Positions 22,607-34,410 of a stretch of DNA of 64,000 nt are shown here, in pieces; the first letter of the stretch is position 1; every line of letters starts with the position of its first letter. The notes under the pieces are model-generated. The model was given only the letters and a program-made list of their open reading frames with translations, had not been told where the DNA came from and ran no database searches. The stretch is from NCBI RefSeq assembly GCF_037975245.1, contig NC_092561.1:9051001-9115000 (forward strand), given 5' to 3'. The position numbers were made by a program, and so were the translations under genes. This stretch comes from Apostichopus japonicus (lineage: Eukaryota; Echinodermata; Holothuroidea; Aspidochirotida; Stichopodidae).

Positions 22607-22765
22607 AGAGATTACTCAAAGTTCACCATTTCCCATTCCTTCTCTTATATCTGTCGTCCTTTTTTGTTCGTATTAAAACCCCGTTTACAAAATTCGACGA
22701 GTAAAAAAAGACCACTTTGTTTTTAAAATATTTACGGCTCCGCTCTCGGCAATGACAGATCTTAC
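22607..22765. other. Short intronic spacer beside an exon
   Basis: Ordinary AT-rich intron sequence between the AP-1-like cluster and the donor of the F3 exon, with the donor GTAAGA at its edge. Nothing else is recognised. Confidence 0.5.
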
Positions 22766-22949
22766 CCTGAAGAAAGTATGGCACTCCGTGAAAGCTCTGA
22801 AGAGGGCTTGAGCCACTTTGCGAGCATTCAGACGGAACTTGAGCGCCGTTATCAATTCCTCCTGCCCGGTCCCCGCCGTGGATTTGTAGTAATGGACGGA
22901 AAATCTATTCTGATGGTAGGACACCTTGCTGATGTCTTCGTAATTTATG
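22766..22949 (-). CDS. MYLIP: MYLIP exon: FERM F3 lobe
   Basis: The acceptor is TGAAATTTCAG and the donor AGG followed by GTAAGA. The first base completes a Ser codon from the previous exon and the exon ends in phase 0. It reads INYEDISKVSYHQNRFSVHY, then a Gly/Thr loop, then RLNARKVAQALFRAFTECHT followed by FFR. The final TECHTFFR corresponds to the family's TETHAFYR-type motif at the end of the F3 helix. This PH-like lobe forms the docking groove for receptor-tail peptides in mammalian MYLIP. Confidence 0.93.
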
Positions 22950-23204
22950 CTGAAATTTCAAAACAGAATATCAAAATAAACCAAAAATTACGATCGGAAA
23001 CAATTTAATCTGGAATCTGAGAGAAAAGTCATGTTTATACGACAAGATTCCAGTGGACGAAACATCCCACTGGAATGAAAATCTGTGAGACTTCAGATAG
23101 GTAGATTTGGGAGAAAAGAAAATGTAGGCATTGACCCTGAATTTGGTTAGGTTAGTGCGGCAAGGGGGGTGGTTAACTGCTAAAATGTTAGTTAACTCTT
23201 GCAT

Positions 23205-23345
23205 GCTAGGTACATGGGAGGGAATATGTTTTATTTGTTCTTGCCCTTTTATAATTTTTTAGTATATTTGTATAATACAGTTTTTATGAGAGCATTCAGT
23301 TACCCTTTGTGGGGTTTAATAAAGTTTATCTTATCTTATCTTATA
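23205..23345 (+). mobile_element. Non-LTR retrotransposon or SINE 3' tail with (TCTTA)n
   Basis: GGGTTTAATAAAGTTTATC is followed by repeated TTATCTTATC pentamers, a common form of 3' end for non-LTR retroelements. No RT coding sequence precedes it, so this is a 5'-truncated copy or a SINE sharing that tail. It lies in the intron between the 22766-22949 and 25027-25248 MYLIP exons, on the opposite strand. Confidence 0.5.
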
Positions 23346-24278
23346 TGTTGAAATAGAGACAGTTAATTAAAACAGGAATGATATAACATCCTTGCAGGGT
23401 AACTTCTGAATGGTAGACATGGTGGAGGGAGGTGGGAGTTTGCAACCAGGAAGGTGAAGTTTTGCAAGTTGTATACCTCTTCATAATTATTGTATAATTG
23501 TTCTATTGTTTTAACTGAATATTCTCTGCTGTTGTATTGCTGTTGTGAAGGAAACAATAAACGAACAGATTGACTGACGGACGGATGAATGAACGAACAA
23601 ATTTGGTATAAAGCACTAGATATCATCAGCCCAACGCACGGCAAATGGCTTCAAGGCCTTAATCACTCCTTGGTTGATTCAACTGAAGTACGATGTACTT
23701 TACGACAGCATGACCTTGTCATATACTGGTACCCCTTGAAAACATTTCCATAAGTAGATCTCTACAGGTGATCTCCTCTTATACTGCATTACTTTAATAC
23801 CAAACGATCTCCAGCAGGGTTTACCATTAAGCATGACTTGGGTGTTTTTTTTATGCTTGGAAAGTGTGTTACACACTGAGTGTTTGTTTTGTAATTGAAG
23901 GAGGCAATGGACCATGAAAATTCAGTGAAATCCTTGTCAGGAAAAACCCTGTTGCCCTGAGTTTTTCATTATATATTTAACCACTCGGGAGTACGTGTTG
24001 AATAAACTATACATAAAGGCGGGAACTTTTACAACACCTGCCCTTTGTCACTTTCTATACAAACTTGACGTCACTATAACAAGCATGACCAAACAATAAA
24101 AATAAAGAAAAGACAAGCCAATTACTGGGCTTATCAGAAGACAGCTCTAAAGAAGGACAGTCCCAGCTTTCAAAGCGGTCGCTCCGTGGACGTTATGACC
24201 GTAGCTGGTTACATGATGATTACAGTCACATCACAGTATTGCATAGGGTGGGTGGTATACTCCATACAGTCTATATAT

Positions 24279-24634
24279 CAGTGGTGTAGGAAGGTACTTT
24301 TGAGTGGGGGGCTGAAGACTGATGGCCGGCCTGGGGGAGGGGTTTAAGGGGAGGGGGTGTCCCCCTCCCCTTTGGAATTTTTTTTCATTTCCAGGTGGCC
24401 TCAGATGCAATTTGGTGCAATATAGCACACTTCAACCCACCCACTCCATTTTGTATATAATTTTGCATTTTCACCTGGCCTTAGATGCAATTTGGTGCTC
24501 CAAATGAGATTTTTTTCTCATTTGGAAATGAAAAAGGGGTTTTCTGACTTGCGAAGCGGGGGGGCGGAATGATACTTCCGCCCCTCCATATTTTTCACTG
24601 GGGGGCTAGCGCCCCCCCGGTTCCTACGCCCTTG
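24279..24634. mobile_element. hAT-type MITE, 356 bp, 8-bp target duplication
   Basis: The ends are CAGTGGTGTAGGAA and, inverted, CAAGGGCGTAGGAA. They are flanked by identical CTATATAT 8-mers (24271-24278 and 24635-24642). G-rich and C-rich subterminal runs (GGGGGGCT and AGCGCCCCCCC) are typical of this group. It contains two copies of a GATGCAATTTGGTGC string and no transposase. Confidence 0.9.
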
Positions 24635-25026
24635 CTATATATCAATCCACCCACAATCTATTAATCTCACGGTGGGAATTCAAAATCTCAAATGACAAAT
24701 TTATTAATCTGTAAAAACACAGTAAAAGCAGTCATACATGGAGATTTGGATAATTTTTGTAAATTGTTAATAAGTGAGTTTTTAGTCGACTTTAGAATGT
24801 ACTGTGAGATCTCATGGTCTGGGATCATATCAAACTCCTGGTTCTGCTTTAGAAATCTCCTAGTTTAACTACACTTTTTAGGGTGGGGGGAGTGAAGGGG
24901 GGAGGGACAGGTCTGGCAACAATAAATATTTCACAATTACACTCAGACTGAAGGATGCAAATTAATAACCGGATTAAACTTGGGTGTATTTTCTGGTAAA
25001 TTTGGGGTTCTCTTTTTTTACTATAC

Positions 25027-25248
25027 CTGTGAATCAACACCCTCTCCTGGGTGAGTATCTGTAGTCCAGTACTGCAGACGCCAATCACCACACTGGTCTT
25101 GTCGATAGTTTCAGCTGCAAAGTATTCCACCCCGTAACCCGGCAACTCGGCCACTTGGGCCACGAACTGCACTTGGGCGAACACGGGGTTGTTGTGGGCC
25201 AGGGTGAGGTTACGATGGGCTGTCTGTACTGTTTTCAGCTCATCCTCC
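25027..25248 (-). CDS. MYLIP: MYLIP exon: FERM F2 end and start of F3
   Basis: The acceptor is CTCTCGTTCTCAG and the donor CACAG followed by GTATAG. The exon starts by completing a Glu codon and ends two bases into a Ser codon. It reads EDELKTVQTAHRNLTLAHNN, a helix corresponding to the end of F2, then QVAELPGYGVEYFAAET, DKTSVVIGVCSTGLQILTQE and RVLIH. GYGVEYF and the IGVCSTGLQI strand match the GIEWH and IGVGPEGISI-type signatures of MYLIP F3. Confidence 0.95.
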
Positions 25249-25344
25249 CTGAGAACGAGAGAGACGGGCAAAAAAATAATATTTTGTGTAAGCTATCAAA
25301 ACTTATATTGTATGACATATAACTTGTTATTAACCAGTATTTAG

Positions 25345-25697
25345 AACGCTATTCACACCCCAAAGAGTGTACCATAGCATGTACAACTTAACGCCATTGG
25401 TAACCTGTCACACCTACACACCAAAGTGTGCGCAATTCAATCAATCTCTCCTGGGGCACCACAGTGCACCACAACCATGTGTCCCCCGGGGGACTTCCCA
25501 TAGGGTACAGCCACAAACCGGCGCATGCAACTATATTCACAACTTACCTCACAAGTCCCCATTTATACACCTGGATGAAGAGAGGAAATGGAGATAAAGC
25601 GCCTTGCCCAAGGACACAACGCAATGATCTGCCCAGGACTCTAACCTGTAATCCTAAGATCACAAGTCCACTGCTTTAGCCACTTGACCACAACACC
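25345..25697 (-). mobile_element. Second tRNA-Thr-like SINE copy (family A)
   Basis: On the minus strand it starts near 25697 with GGGTGTTGTGGTCAAGTGGC, an anticodon loop CTTGTGA (anticodon TGT) and a degraded B box. The body continues with TTGTGTCCTTGGGCAAGGCG and the TTTATCTC..CCTCTCTTCATCC..ATAAATGGGGAC string shared with the copy at 955-1296. The distal part is decayed. Confidence 0.75.
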
Positions 25698-26721
25698 CCC
25701 ACAGTTGGATAGTTGAGAAGAAAGTGTGCAGTATTTACAGTATATAGCTACTCTGAAGTCAAGAACTTTATTGAACTTCCAGCATTTTAAATGATCAGCT
25801 TTGTAGAACTTTAAATTTCCACACAACACGTCAACAATCAATGATCATTCCTAGCAGCAGGCCCTTTAATACTAGCAAAATTGGTTCTATTTTAAGGACA
25901 ACATGATCTTTAAGATTCCACATAAAGGATGGGTACTTTTCATTTTACCAGGATGCTGGAGGAGAGGGGGGGGGGTCTATGAGGGTGGGATTCCCATTCA
26001 CTTTGAGACATTTTGGTTACACTCGAGTTTGCTTACAGTACAATAGATGCAGAGATGATAATATAATTTGCATGTTTCAAAACAATGTTTAAGAGGATTT
26101 TCAACTGTGCAAGTGGTTAGTGTACATTTAAGTACTGTACTTTAGGATATGTTAACATTCTATCAATGGGATGGGAAGGGCTGGGTTGGTGGGGAAGGGA
26201 GATAAAGTCTCCCAGAAGTAAACCTTATTGTATCCCAGGTTATTGCATTCACCAAGGTGGATCTATATAATAAGGTTTGAAGTTTATCCAAGGTATAACC
26301 CTTTGGGTTGTAACTTGCAGTTTAGATTTTTAGAAGTTGATCTCTGTTGACCTCAAATGACCTTTGAGCTTCCCCAATTCTGAGTGAATTCTTGTACTAG
26401 CTCAACCAAAGCTGTACTTTTCTGAGGTATCACGTTTACAATGGGAGGAGGGGGGGGGTCGGATTTCACACACATTTGACATCATGTCCTGCAGATATAA
26501 CGATACTCTTTGTTTGTGCCATGTAATTTAGCCAAACATAGCTTCCTTTCCAAAAAAGCTACTTCCTGTTCACGTACAGTACTATTTTCAAATTTGCTTT
26601 TCAAAAGTGAAAATATATCTCCATGGATTTAATTGACTGTGAAACCTGTCGTTATCTCTCACAATCTTGAGTTTCTCATATAAAAGTGGCCTCCCAATTT
26701 TCACTTTATGTAGGCTATCCA

Positions 26722-27334
26722 CATAGGTGTAGGAGGCGGGAGGGGGGCTGGGGGGGCTGCAGCCCCCCCAACCAAAAATGTTTGTCAAAATTTGGGCAAT
26801 ATGCTGAGAATTTTTTCGGGCACCTACTGAAAGAAGAAAAATTTGCAGTGTTTTTCAATTTTTTTGGGTGAAAATCCGGGCAATATGCTGAGAATTTTTC
26901 GGGCACCTACTGAAAGAAGAAAAATTTGCAGTGTTTTTCAATTTTTTTGGGTGAAAATTCGGGCAATATGCTGAGAATTTTTCGGGCACCTACTGAAAGA
27001 AGAATAATTTGCAATGTGTTTTTCAATGGTTAAACTGATATTATTATTATCGTTATTATTGTAACGACTTCCCCAATAATTATAACCAATATGGAAGGGT
27101 AATAACACGGAAAATATAACCAACATTTTTCGCCCGCTCTGCGCGTTCAACATCTCAATGTGCATATCATATTGGCATTTATCGGTTATTTGCATGTGAT
27201 GTAATAACCGTTGAATGCCTATATGATATGCACATTGAGATGTTGAGCGCGCGCGGAGCGCGCGAAAATTTTTGGTTATATTTTTCGGGCAAGTCGTTAC
27301 AGCCCCCTAATCAAATTAGGCTCCTACGCATATG
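26722..27334. mobile_element. hAT-type MITE, 613 bp, with hairpin and internal 84-bp repeats
   Basis: The termini CATAGGTGTAGGAG and CTCCTACGCATATG are flanked by 8-bp GCTATCCA (26714-26721 and 27335-27342). Near the left end an 83-84-bp unit starting CAATATGCTGAGAATTTTT recurs at 26797, 26881 and 26964. The centre has an imperfect hairpin, 27141-27190 against 27203-27252, with 50-nt arms and a 12-nt loop. Close relatives are at 30290-30899 and 49189-49614. Confidence 0.93.
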
Positions 27335-27744
27335 GCTATCCATTTACTGCAACAGCAACCCATGCCTGCAACAAAGTGAAACTATGAACACATAAAAAGA
27401 ACATGTCCAGTAACCCCACTTTTAACTAAGTTAAACTATTATTAAAAATAGGTTGTCCCACTTGTGTTCTAGCTTGTCCCACTTGTGACTAGCTTGTCCA
27501 AACCACTCATAAATCATTAAACATTGGAATAACTCCACTTGTTACTATAATGATTTATTAAGTTGTCTAAATTGCTCTTAGTTCAAAAAATATTGGAATT
27601 GTTATTAGATATTATGTTTTTATAGAGTGCAAAAATCTCTTTTATACAGTATACAGAGCTGCTCTTCTTTATCCACTTTTGGGAATATTAAAGCCGGAGT
27701 TAAAAATCTTTCCACTCTTTCAATCCTTAGCTTATACTTCAAGA

Positions 27745-27935
27745 TTTGGAAGGAAGAGAGGTGATGGGCATTGACCCTGGAGAAGGGTCAATGGGTGGGG
27801 CGGGGGGGGCGGGGAGGGGCGCAGTGCCAAAACGTTATCAGTTAAATAGGCAAAGTAGATGGGAAAGTGCAATAGTAGTGTCAAGACAGGTAATAGAGGA
27901 GTGAAGTAAATAAATATTTTTAACCAAATTTCGTC
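27745..27935 (+). repeat. GAGACAGGTAAG dispersed repeat, copy A
   Basis: It contains CAGTGCCAAAACGTTATCAG, then AGACAGGTAATAGAGGAGTG and AAGTAAAT, the conserved order of the family. It lies inside the first copy of the 2.0-kb duplication. Confidence 0.7.
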
Positions 27936-28172
27936 CAAGATGTGAACCCTTGATTTAACATCACTATCTTCATTCAGGTTCAACTATTTGTACATAATGT
28001 GACAACAGTTTTTGTCTCCAAAAACAGTCTTTCTATGATACACTCATGTTTTAGAAAGTTCACTAGATGTGACAACTTTCAAGCATCTACAATTCAACAT
28101 ACCTACCATCATAATCAAATTTCCCCCTATAATATATAGCTTGGAAAGTTCAACATTAAACGATGTAAATAT

Positions 28173-29710
28173 TTGATACTGGAGAGATTTTATGTCCCTT
28201 TTTTCATTTTGCTGAAATTTCCATTCATCATACCCCTTTGCTTGTATTTCCCTTTTCAATGGTTGTGTCAATATACCATCAGATATCATTGATAGTTATT
28301 CAACCATACATTGGGTGGATGCGAAATTATGAGGGTTTTACTGCAAAAATTGGCCTAATTTTGGACACCAAAATGTGACATTATGAAAATGGCTGTAATT
28401 GAGATGCACTTTTCTTAGTTTTTCCCATGTTATTATGCATTGACTTTGCATTTTCTATTCAAGTGAAAGCAGAGCTTCAATTACACTTGCAAATTTCAGT
28501 CACCCATGCTCATCAACTGCTGAAAAATAAAGATCTTCATCTTTGTTAACGTACATATTTTTGGTGTCCTCCTGCATCACATACGTTAACTGGTGGCAAC
28601 TTTTCATGATTATAACCTAATCACACACTGCACAGTAGTGTACTAGTGATTGCAAGTCCCAGAAACTCACTACTCATGCTGAGAATAGGTCTAATGGCAT
28701 CTCAGAGGACAAATTCATTCAAAAATACATGTGAAAAAAACTTGTTATTGGTTGTTAAACTGTACAAATTGTTCGGTGTCCTCAACATAACGTACGTTAA
28801 ATGGGCATTATTTCACTATCAACTGATAGTTTTGAATATCAAAACATTTGTAACTGATCAACACCCCACATACACTAATAGTAAACAATTCTTTCACTGC
28901 TAGCAGTTCAATTCCTCTGTATCAGTCACAATTTGTGTGTGGTGTCCTCATTTCTAGCCTGCATAACATACGTTAACTGTGAAAATCTATTTTAGGCTCA
29001 TGTCAGGAAATCTCACAGAATATTCAACTCACTTAATATTTGACCATGTTTGAAATAGAATTAAACTATTTCCATCATCCAATGAGTCTAAAACATGGTT
29101 TTAGAACATATGTTAACGTATGTGATGGTGTCTCATTTTTTGGTGTCTTCATAACATACGTTAACAATATGCACTTTGAATGTAAATTATTGAGAAGACT
29201 GAGAACTTTCATGCTAGGAAACACTTCATTCCATGTAGTTCTAAGGTACTCTATCTAACTAGTTGATGAAATTTGTCATTGAGCCAGTGGCTAAGTTCTA
29301 TAACTCCAAATTCCTGTTGAGTTGTTACCGTATGTTATGGTGTCCTAAATGATCAGCCTCATTAACTTACAATGGAATGTGATAAGAACTTCAATTTTTT
29401 TTTTGTGTCATAAGATACCATTTGACATTGCTCATATATATTCCCCTTCACTTTAATGGAGAAGGGGCTATGTTTATAGACAATTGTAGGACACCGAGTA
29501 ACATACGTTAACATCATCACTTGTCCTTTTTATTTGCCTCAAATCCACCTTTCTTAATACTGTATTACCTTTTAACATTACTAATTGTGTTTGACATTCA
29601 CCGGAGAACCAGAATCAGCACTCTGATAGATAACTTTGTGTAATTCATTTTTGAACATGCATGTCACACTTTAGTAACCCAGTATCAAATAATGACATAT
29701 ATATATATAT
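28173..29710. repeat. Spacer with recurring TACGTTAAC motifs
   Basis: The non-duplicated 1.5 kb between the two copies carries a diverged recurring module: GGTGTCCT.. followed by CATAACATACGTTAAC or its inverse. Cores lie near 28545, 28580, 28790, 28965, 29110, 29155, 29330 and 29505. The sequence between cores is largely dissimilar. It has no convincing coding potential. Similar cores occur at 61690, 62045 and 62228. It ends in a TA run (29697-29712) just before the second duplicate. Confidence 0.6.
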
Positions 29711-30289
29711 ATGTTAACATTCTACCAATGGGATGGGAACGGCTGGGTTGGTGGGGAAGGGAGATAAAGTATCCCAGAAGTAAACCTTATTGTATCACTG
29801 GTTATTGCATTCACCAAGGTGGATCTATATAATAAGGTTTGTGAAGTTTATCCAAGGTATAACCCTTTGGGTTGTAACTTGCAGTTTAGATTTTTAGAAG
29901 TTGAACTCTGTTGACCTCAAATGACCTTTGAGCTTCACCAATTCTGAGTGAATTCTTGTACTAGCTCAACCAAAGCTGTACTTTTCTGAGGTATCACGTT
30001 TACAATGGGAGGAGGGGGGGGGGGGGTCGCATTTCACACACATTTGACATCATGTCCTGCAGATATAACGATACTCTTTGTTTGTGCCATGTAATTTAGC
30101 CAAACGTAGCTTCCTTTCCAAAAAAGCTACTTCCTGTTCACGTACGGTACTATTTTAAAATTTGCTTTTCAAAAGTGAAAATATATCTCCACGTATTTAA
30201 TTGACTGTGAAACCTGTCGTAATCTCTCACAATCTTGAGTTTCTCATATAAAAGTGGCCTCCCAATTTTCACTTTATGTAGGCTATCCA

Positions 30290-30899
30290 CATAGGCGTAG
30301 GAGGCGGGGGGCTGGGGGGGCTGCAGCCCCCCCAACCAAAAATGTTTGTCAAAATTCGGGCAATATGCTGAGAATTTTTTCGGGCACCTACTGAAAGAAG
30401 AAAAATTTGCAGTGTTTTTCAATTTTTTGGGGTGAAAATCCGGGCAATATGCTGAGAATTTTTCGGGCACCTACTGAAAGAAGAAAAATTTGCAGTGTTT
30501 TTCAATTTTTTTGGGTGAAAATTCGGGCAATATGCTGAGAATTTTTCGGCCACCTACTGAAAGAAGAATAATTTGCAATGTGTTTTTCAATGGTTAAACT
30601 GATATTATTATTATCGTTATTATTGTAACGACTTCCCCAATAATTATAACCAATATGGAAGGGTAATAACACAGAAAATATAACCAACCCTTTTTCGTGC
30701 GCTCTGCGCATTCAACATCTCAATGTGCATATCATATAGGCATTTACCGGTTATTTGCATGTGATGTAATAACCATTGAATGCCTATATGATATGCACAT
30801 TGAGATGTTGAGCGCGCGCGGAGCTCGCGAAAATTTTTGGCTATATTTTTCGGGCAAGTCGTTACAGCCCCCTAATCAAATTAGGCTCCTACGCATATG
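30290..30899. mobile_element. hAT-type MITE, 610 bp, duplicated partner
   Basis: The ends are CATAGGCGTAGGAG and CTCCTACGCATATG, with GCTATCCA on both sides (30282-30289 and 30900-30907). It is nearly identical to the 26722-27334 element, with the three internal 84-bp units and the central hairpin retained. Confidence 0.93.
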
Positions 30900-31304
30900 G
30901 CTATCCATTTACTGCAACAGCAACCCATGCCTGCAACAAAGTGAAACTATGAACACATAAAAAGAACATGTCCAGTAACCCCACTTTTAACTAAGTTAAA
31001 CTATTATTAAAAATAGGTTGTCCCACTTGTGTTCTAGCTTGTCCCACTTGTGACTAGCTTGTCCAAACCACTCATAAATCATTAAACATTGGAATAACTC
31101 CACTTGTTACTATAATGATTTATTAAGTTGTCTAAATTGCTCTTAGTTCAAAAAATATTGGAATTGTTATTAGATATTATGTTTTTATAGAGTGCAAAAA
31201 TCTCTTTTATACAGTATACAGAGCTGCTCTTCTTTATCCACTTTTGGGAATATTAAAGCCGGAGTTAAAAATCTTTCCACTCTTTCAATCCTTAGCTTAT
31301 ACTT

Positions 31305-31487
31305 CAAGATTTGGAAGGAAGAGAGGTGATGGGCATTGACCCTGGAGAAGGGTCAATGGGTGGGGCGGGGGGGAGGGGTGCAGTGCCAAAACGTTATCAG
31401 TTAAATAGGCAAAGTAGATGGGAAAGTGCAATAGTAGTGTCAAGACAGGTAACAGAGGAGTGAAGTAAATAAATATTTTTAACCAAA
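31305..31487 (+). repeat. GAGACAGGTAAG dispersed repeat, copy B
   Basis: This is the duplicate of copy A, carried along by the 2.0-kb duplication, with AGACAGGTAACAGAGGAGTG in place of the copy-A core. Confidence 0.7.
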
Positions 31488-31779
31488 TTTCGTCCAAGAT
31501 GTGAACCCTTGATTTAACATCACTATCTTCATTCAGATTCAATTATTTGTACATAATGTGACAACAGTTTTTGTCTCCAAAAACAGTCTTTCTATGATAC
31601 ACTCATGTTTTAGAAAGTTCACTAGATGTGACAACTTTCAAGCATCTACAGTACATACATACCATATCATAATGAAATTTCTCCCCTATAATATAATATC
31701 GCTTGGAAAGTTCAACATTAAACAATTTAAAATCTGTATATATATGTGTTTATCTAACTCAATTAATTTATCATCATAC

Positions 31780-32230
31780 ATATTTAATTTCTTGGCCGCG
31801 ATTCATATACGAGTAATTACGCCAGTTAAAAGGCTGCTTTCAAAAGTCAAACAATCGACTGAACATGCAGATTTCATGTGCCGGGGATCAAATTTCTCGA
31901 TGTTTATGCTTCACGACAGAGAGCAGACATATATATATATGTACTGTACACATGACTCATTGGAGAACTTTGGCAAATACAATCACTTAGGGTCTCTGAC
32001 AGCGTGTGTCATTCAAACAGTTAAGGTTTTAACCAGCACTGACGTCAGTCCCTTAATGAGAATTAATTTCAGGGAACACTTATGAGAGGCACCAGCCTGG
32101 ATGACTTCCTGCTGCAACACTCTCGATAGAAGTGTATCGGTTACGATACTGCGAGTACGTGTCCGATAGATCAAATATCAGACCCCGTCCGAATATTGAC
32201 GACAGAAACTTCTGATATCATGAAGCATGT
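31780..32230. promoter_or_regulatory. CpG-containing complex intronic segment, candidate enhancer
   Basis: Unlike its AT-rich surroundings, this stretch is non-repetitive and CpG-containing. It holds a palindromic CRE (ACTGACGTCAGT near 32040), TAATTAC, and an ATCGGTTACGATAC string. A 175-codon open frame starting at 31558 runs into it but resembles no protein family. The regulatory reading is inference from composition and motifs. Confidence 0.25.
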
Positions 32231-32454
32231 ACGCACTGCATTCTTGAAATTATAGACCAAGAAGTTTGCAAAGGGTATATATAGTAGATGTATGTACGTA
32301 GTTAGAAAATTAAGTTTTTTTTTGGGGGGGGGAGGGTCTATGATGTATAAATTAATGGAAGCTGAATGTAATGAATGTTTGAATAATTGAATGTTTCATG
32401 GCTGTAGAAATGTGAAGTCACAAAATGTTCAGTTACTTTATATGTAATATATAG

Positions 32455-32513
32455 ATGTAATATAATATGTATATCTATATATATATCTATATATATCTAT
32501 CTATATATATCTA

Positions 32514-32580
<67 letters not shown>

Positions 32581-32625
32581 TATATTTATATATATATTCA
32601 TATATATTAATATACATATATACCC
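32455..32625. repeat. TATA/TATC microsatellite
   Basis: A long (TA)n run with interspersed TATC units, one of the largest simple repeats in the big MYLIP intron. Confidence 0.95.
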
Positions 32626-33539
32626 ATCCACAGCATGCACAGTAGGTTATAATGACTTAAAAGGCAGTCTATGTTACATGGAATAATTAATTAGGACAGT
32701 TTAATGAAGGGCACATATAATATATAGTGTGTGTAGCAATGTGGAGGGATAAGGATCTTGGGTTTCATGTTAAATTACTGAAAATACCATACCAATGTTA
32801 AGTCACATCATGTAGCTTCAATAATGTAAAATATACATACAGCCTGTACTATACAGTACCACTATAGGTTAGTTATGAATTATGAAGGCAGCCGGTCTAT
32901 GTTGCTTGAGAACTATTGGATTTGTAAGGAATGAACAAATAAACATCTCTTTCCTGTGTTGAAAGAAGTCCCTCGTCATAATATTGTGGTTTTATGGAAT
33001 CCATCAAAACCGACACAGATGATTTAGGCCGTCGTGATAGGAAATTGCGTTGTCTCTCTTTATCTTGTCAATTATTTTATCTCATAATTCAAGCCATTTC
33101 CTCCTCTCAATCACATGTTTTTCCTGCCAGGGAGGGATGGGAGAGCATAGCGACAACACCAGAAATCTCAGAGAGACATGGGAGGGGGGGGGGGGGAGGC
33201 GGTTACTCTGACGTTCATTTTGCATGAACAGTACGTTCTTAACTCCACTAGATTTTACCAAAATGTGTTCAAAATAAATTTGTCCATAACTTTATCCGAA
33301 ATGAACCCTATGCCCTCTCTCCATCGCCTGTCCCTCCTTTTTCCTGCCAACCCCTTCCTTCCCTTTCCCTTTCCCCTCCCCTCTCCCCCCCCCCTCCCCA
33401 CCTCCCCAAATGAACTCACATAAAAAAAACTGTCAATTAAAATATTATAACTGCTGTCTTTCTGTCCATCCTGATTTTCCGATTACTGAAACCCTCGGGT
33501 TGTAAAATGACCATTTTCCTACTCCCTATTCTAGGCTTC

Positions 33540-33880
33540 ATATTTAAGCCCAGAGGGCAAACAGACATGTAGCGTTAAAGTTAACACGCTCTCATGACAG
33601 TCCCACTTAACAACCCGACAGCTACCACGGGGAAAGGTTTCACTCTTAGCATACAACCACCATCTGTCTTTGGCAGGTGTGCAGCTTCCGAGAGCAAAAA
33701 CTCCTGAAATAAACTTGAGAAATAAACTTGAGTCTGCGTTAATTACATGCACTGTCTCAAAAACTGAACCAGAAACACAGGCCCATAATGCCAAACGCGC
33801 ATATCTCGGCTGTAACTCCGATTACCAAATTTCTTTTTCATGGGTTGGGATAAACTTGTCTTGAAACACAATATCCCTGA
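33540..33880. other. Non-repetitive intronic stretch
   Basis: Complex sequence with several CpGs, an E-box-like GCAGGTGTGC, a TTAATTAC homeobox-like string and a local direct duplication of AATAAACTTGAG. No splice-bounded exon was found. It could be regulatory, but nothing is decisive. Confidence 0.2.
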
Positions 33881-34308
33881 GTGACAAGTTGGAGAGAAAA
33901 ATAACAGACTGCTTTTACTGAACACCACTTAAGCTTCACTGAGGAGTCGCCAGGATTCATGGTCTTAAAGAGGTAGAGCGAATTTAAAGCTAGAAAGAAA
34001 TTTAAAAAAAATAAAAAAATCTCAAAGTATTCCAAGTCTTGCACCAAATGGATAGAGTTCAAAATTCCTTCCTTTTTTTTTTGGCTCTTTTTTTTTTGAG
34101 GGGGGAGGGTGGGGGGAGGAGGGATGGGGGCTATTTAATTCGCTGCATTCTACTCAGTGTATGCTTTAATAGAGATCAGTAGAAGTAGTAAACCAATGTA
34201 TTAAACTAGGCATGTCGTGGTCTACCATTCATCCATTCTGCATTCACACTTTCTTGCTCAAAATCTCCTTTTCTCTTTTCTTTTTTAACTCTGTTTTTTA
34301 AAGTCCCT

Positions 34309-34410
34309 GTAAGAGACTGACTTCGGACACCTTGCGGTTTTGATAAGCCAATGATGCTTCTTCGTGAGTTCCTGCTTGCAGGAGGATCTAAAATACATAC
34401 AATACATACA
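34309..34410 (+). mobile_element. 3' fragment of SINE family B
   Basis: It contains GTAAGAGACTGACTTCGG, TTTTGATAAGCCAATGATGC, GTTCCTGCTTGCAGGAGGAT and the CTAAAATACATAC tail, the 3' part of the SINE seen at 1883 and 50675. The tRNA-like head is missing. Confidence 0.85.

Larger units (their letters stand above)
26149..28172. repeat. 2.0-kb direct duplication, copy 1
   Basis: This region matches 29711-31734 nearly base for base, at a constant offset of 3562 bp at both ends, including the enclosed hAT MITE with the same target duplication. The difference rate is a few percent. The copy contains a DR4-like TGACCTCAAATGACCT (26348-26363) and one member of the GAGACAGGTAAG repeat family. The sequence between the two copies (28173-29710) is not duplicated. 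Confidence 0.93.
29711..31734. repeat. 2.0-kb direct duplication, copy 2
   Basis: This is the counterpart of 26149-28172, with the same order of DR4-like site (29912-29927), G-run, hAT MITE and GAGACAGGTAAG repeat. Small indels in G-runs distinguish it. The shared MITE target duplication shows the MITE was present before the duplication. Confidence 0.93.

Noticed and set aside
31558-32085. 175-codon open frame on the plus strand
   Set aside because: It begins in duplicated intron DNA, has no family resemblance, splice context or consistent composition, and its start is shared with the other duplicate, where the frame does not continue.
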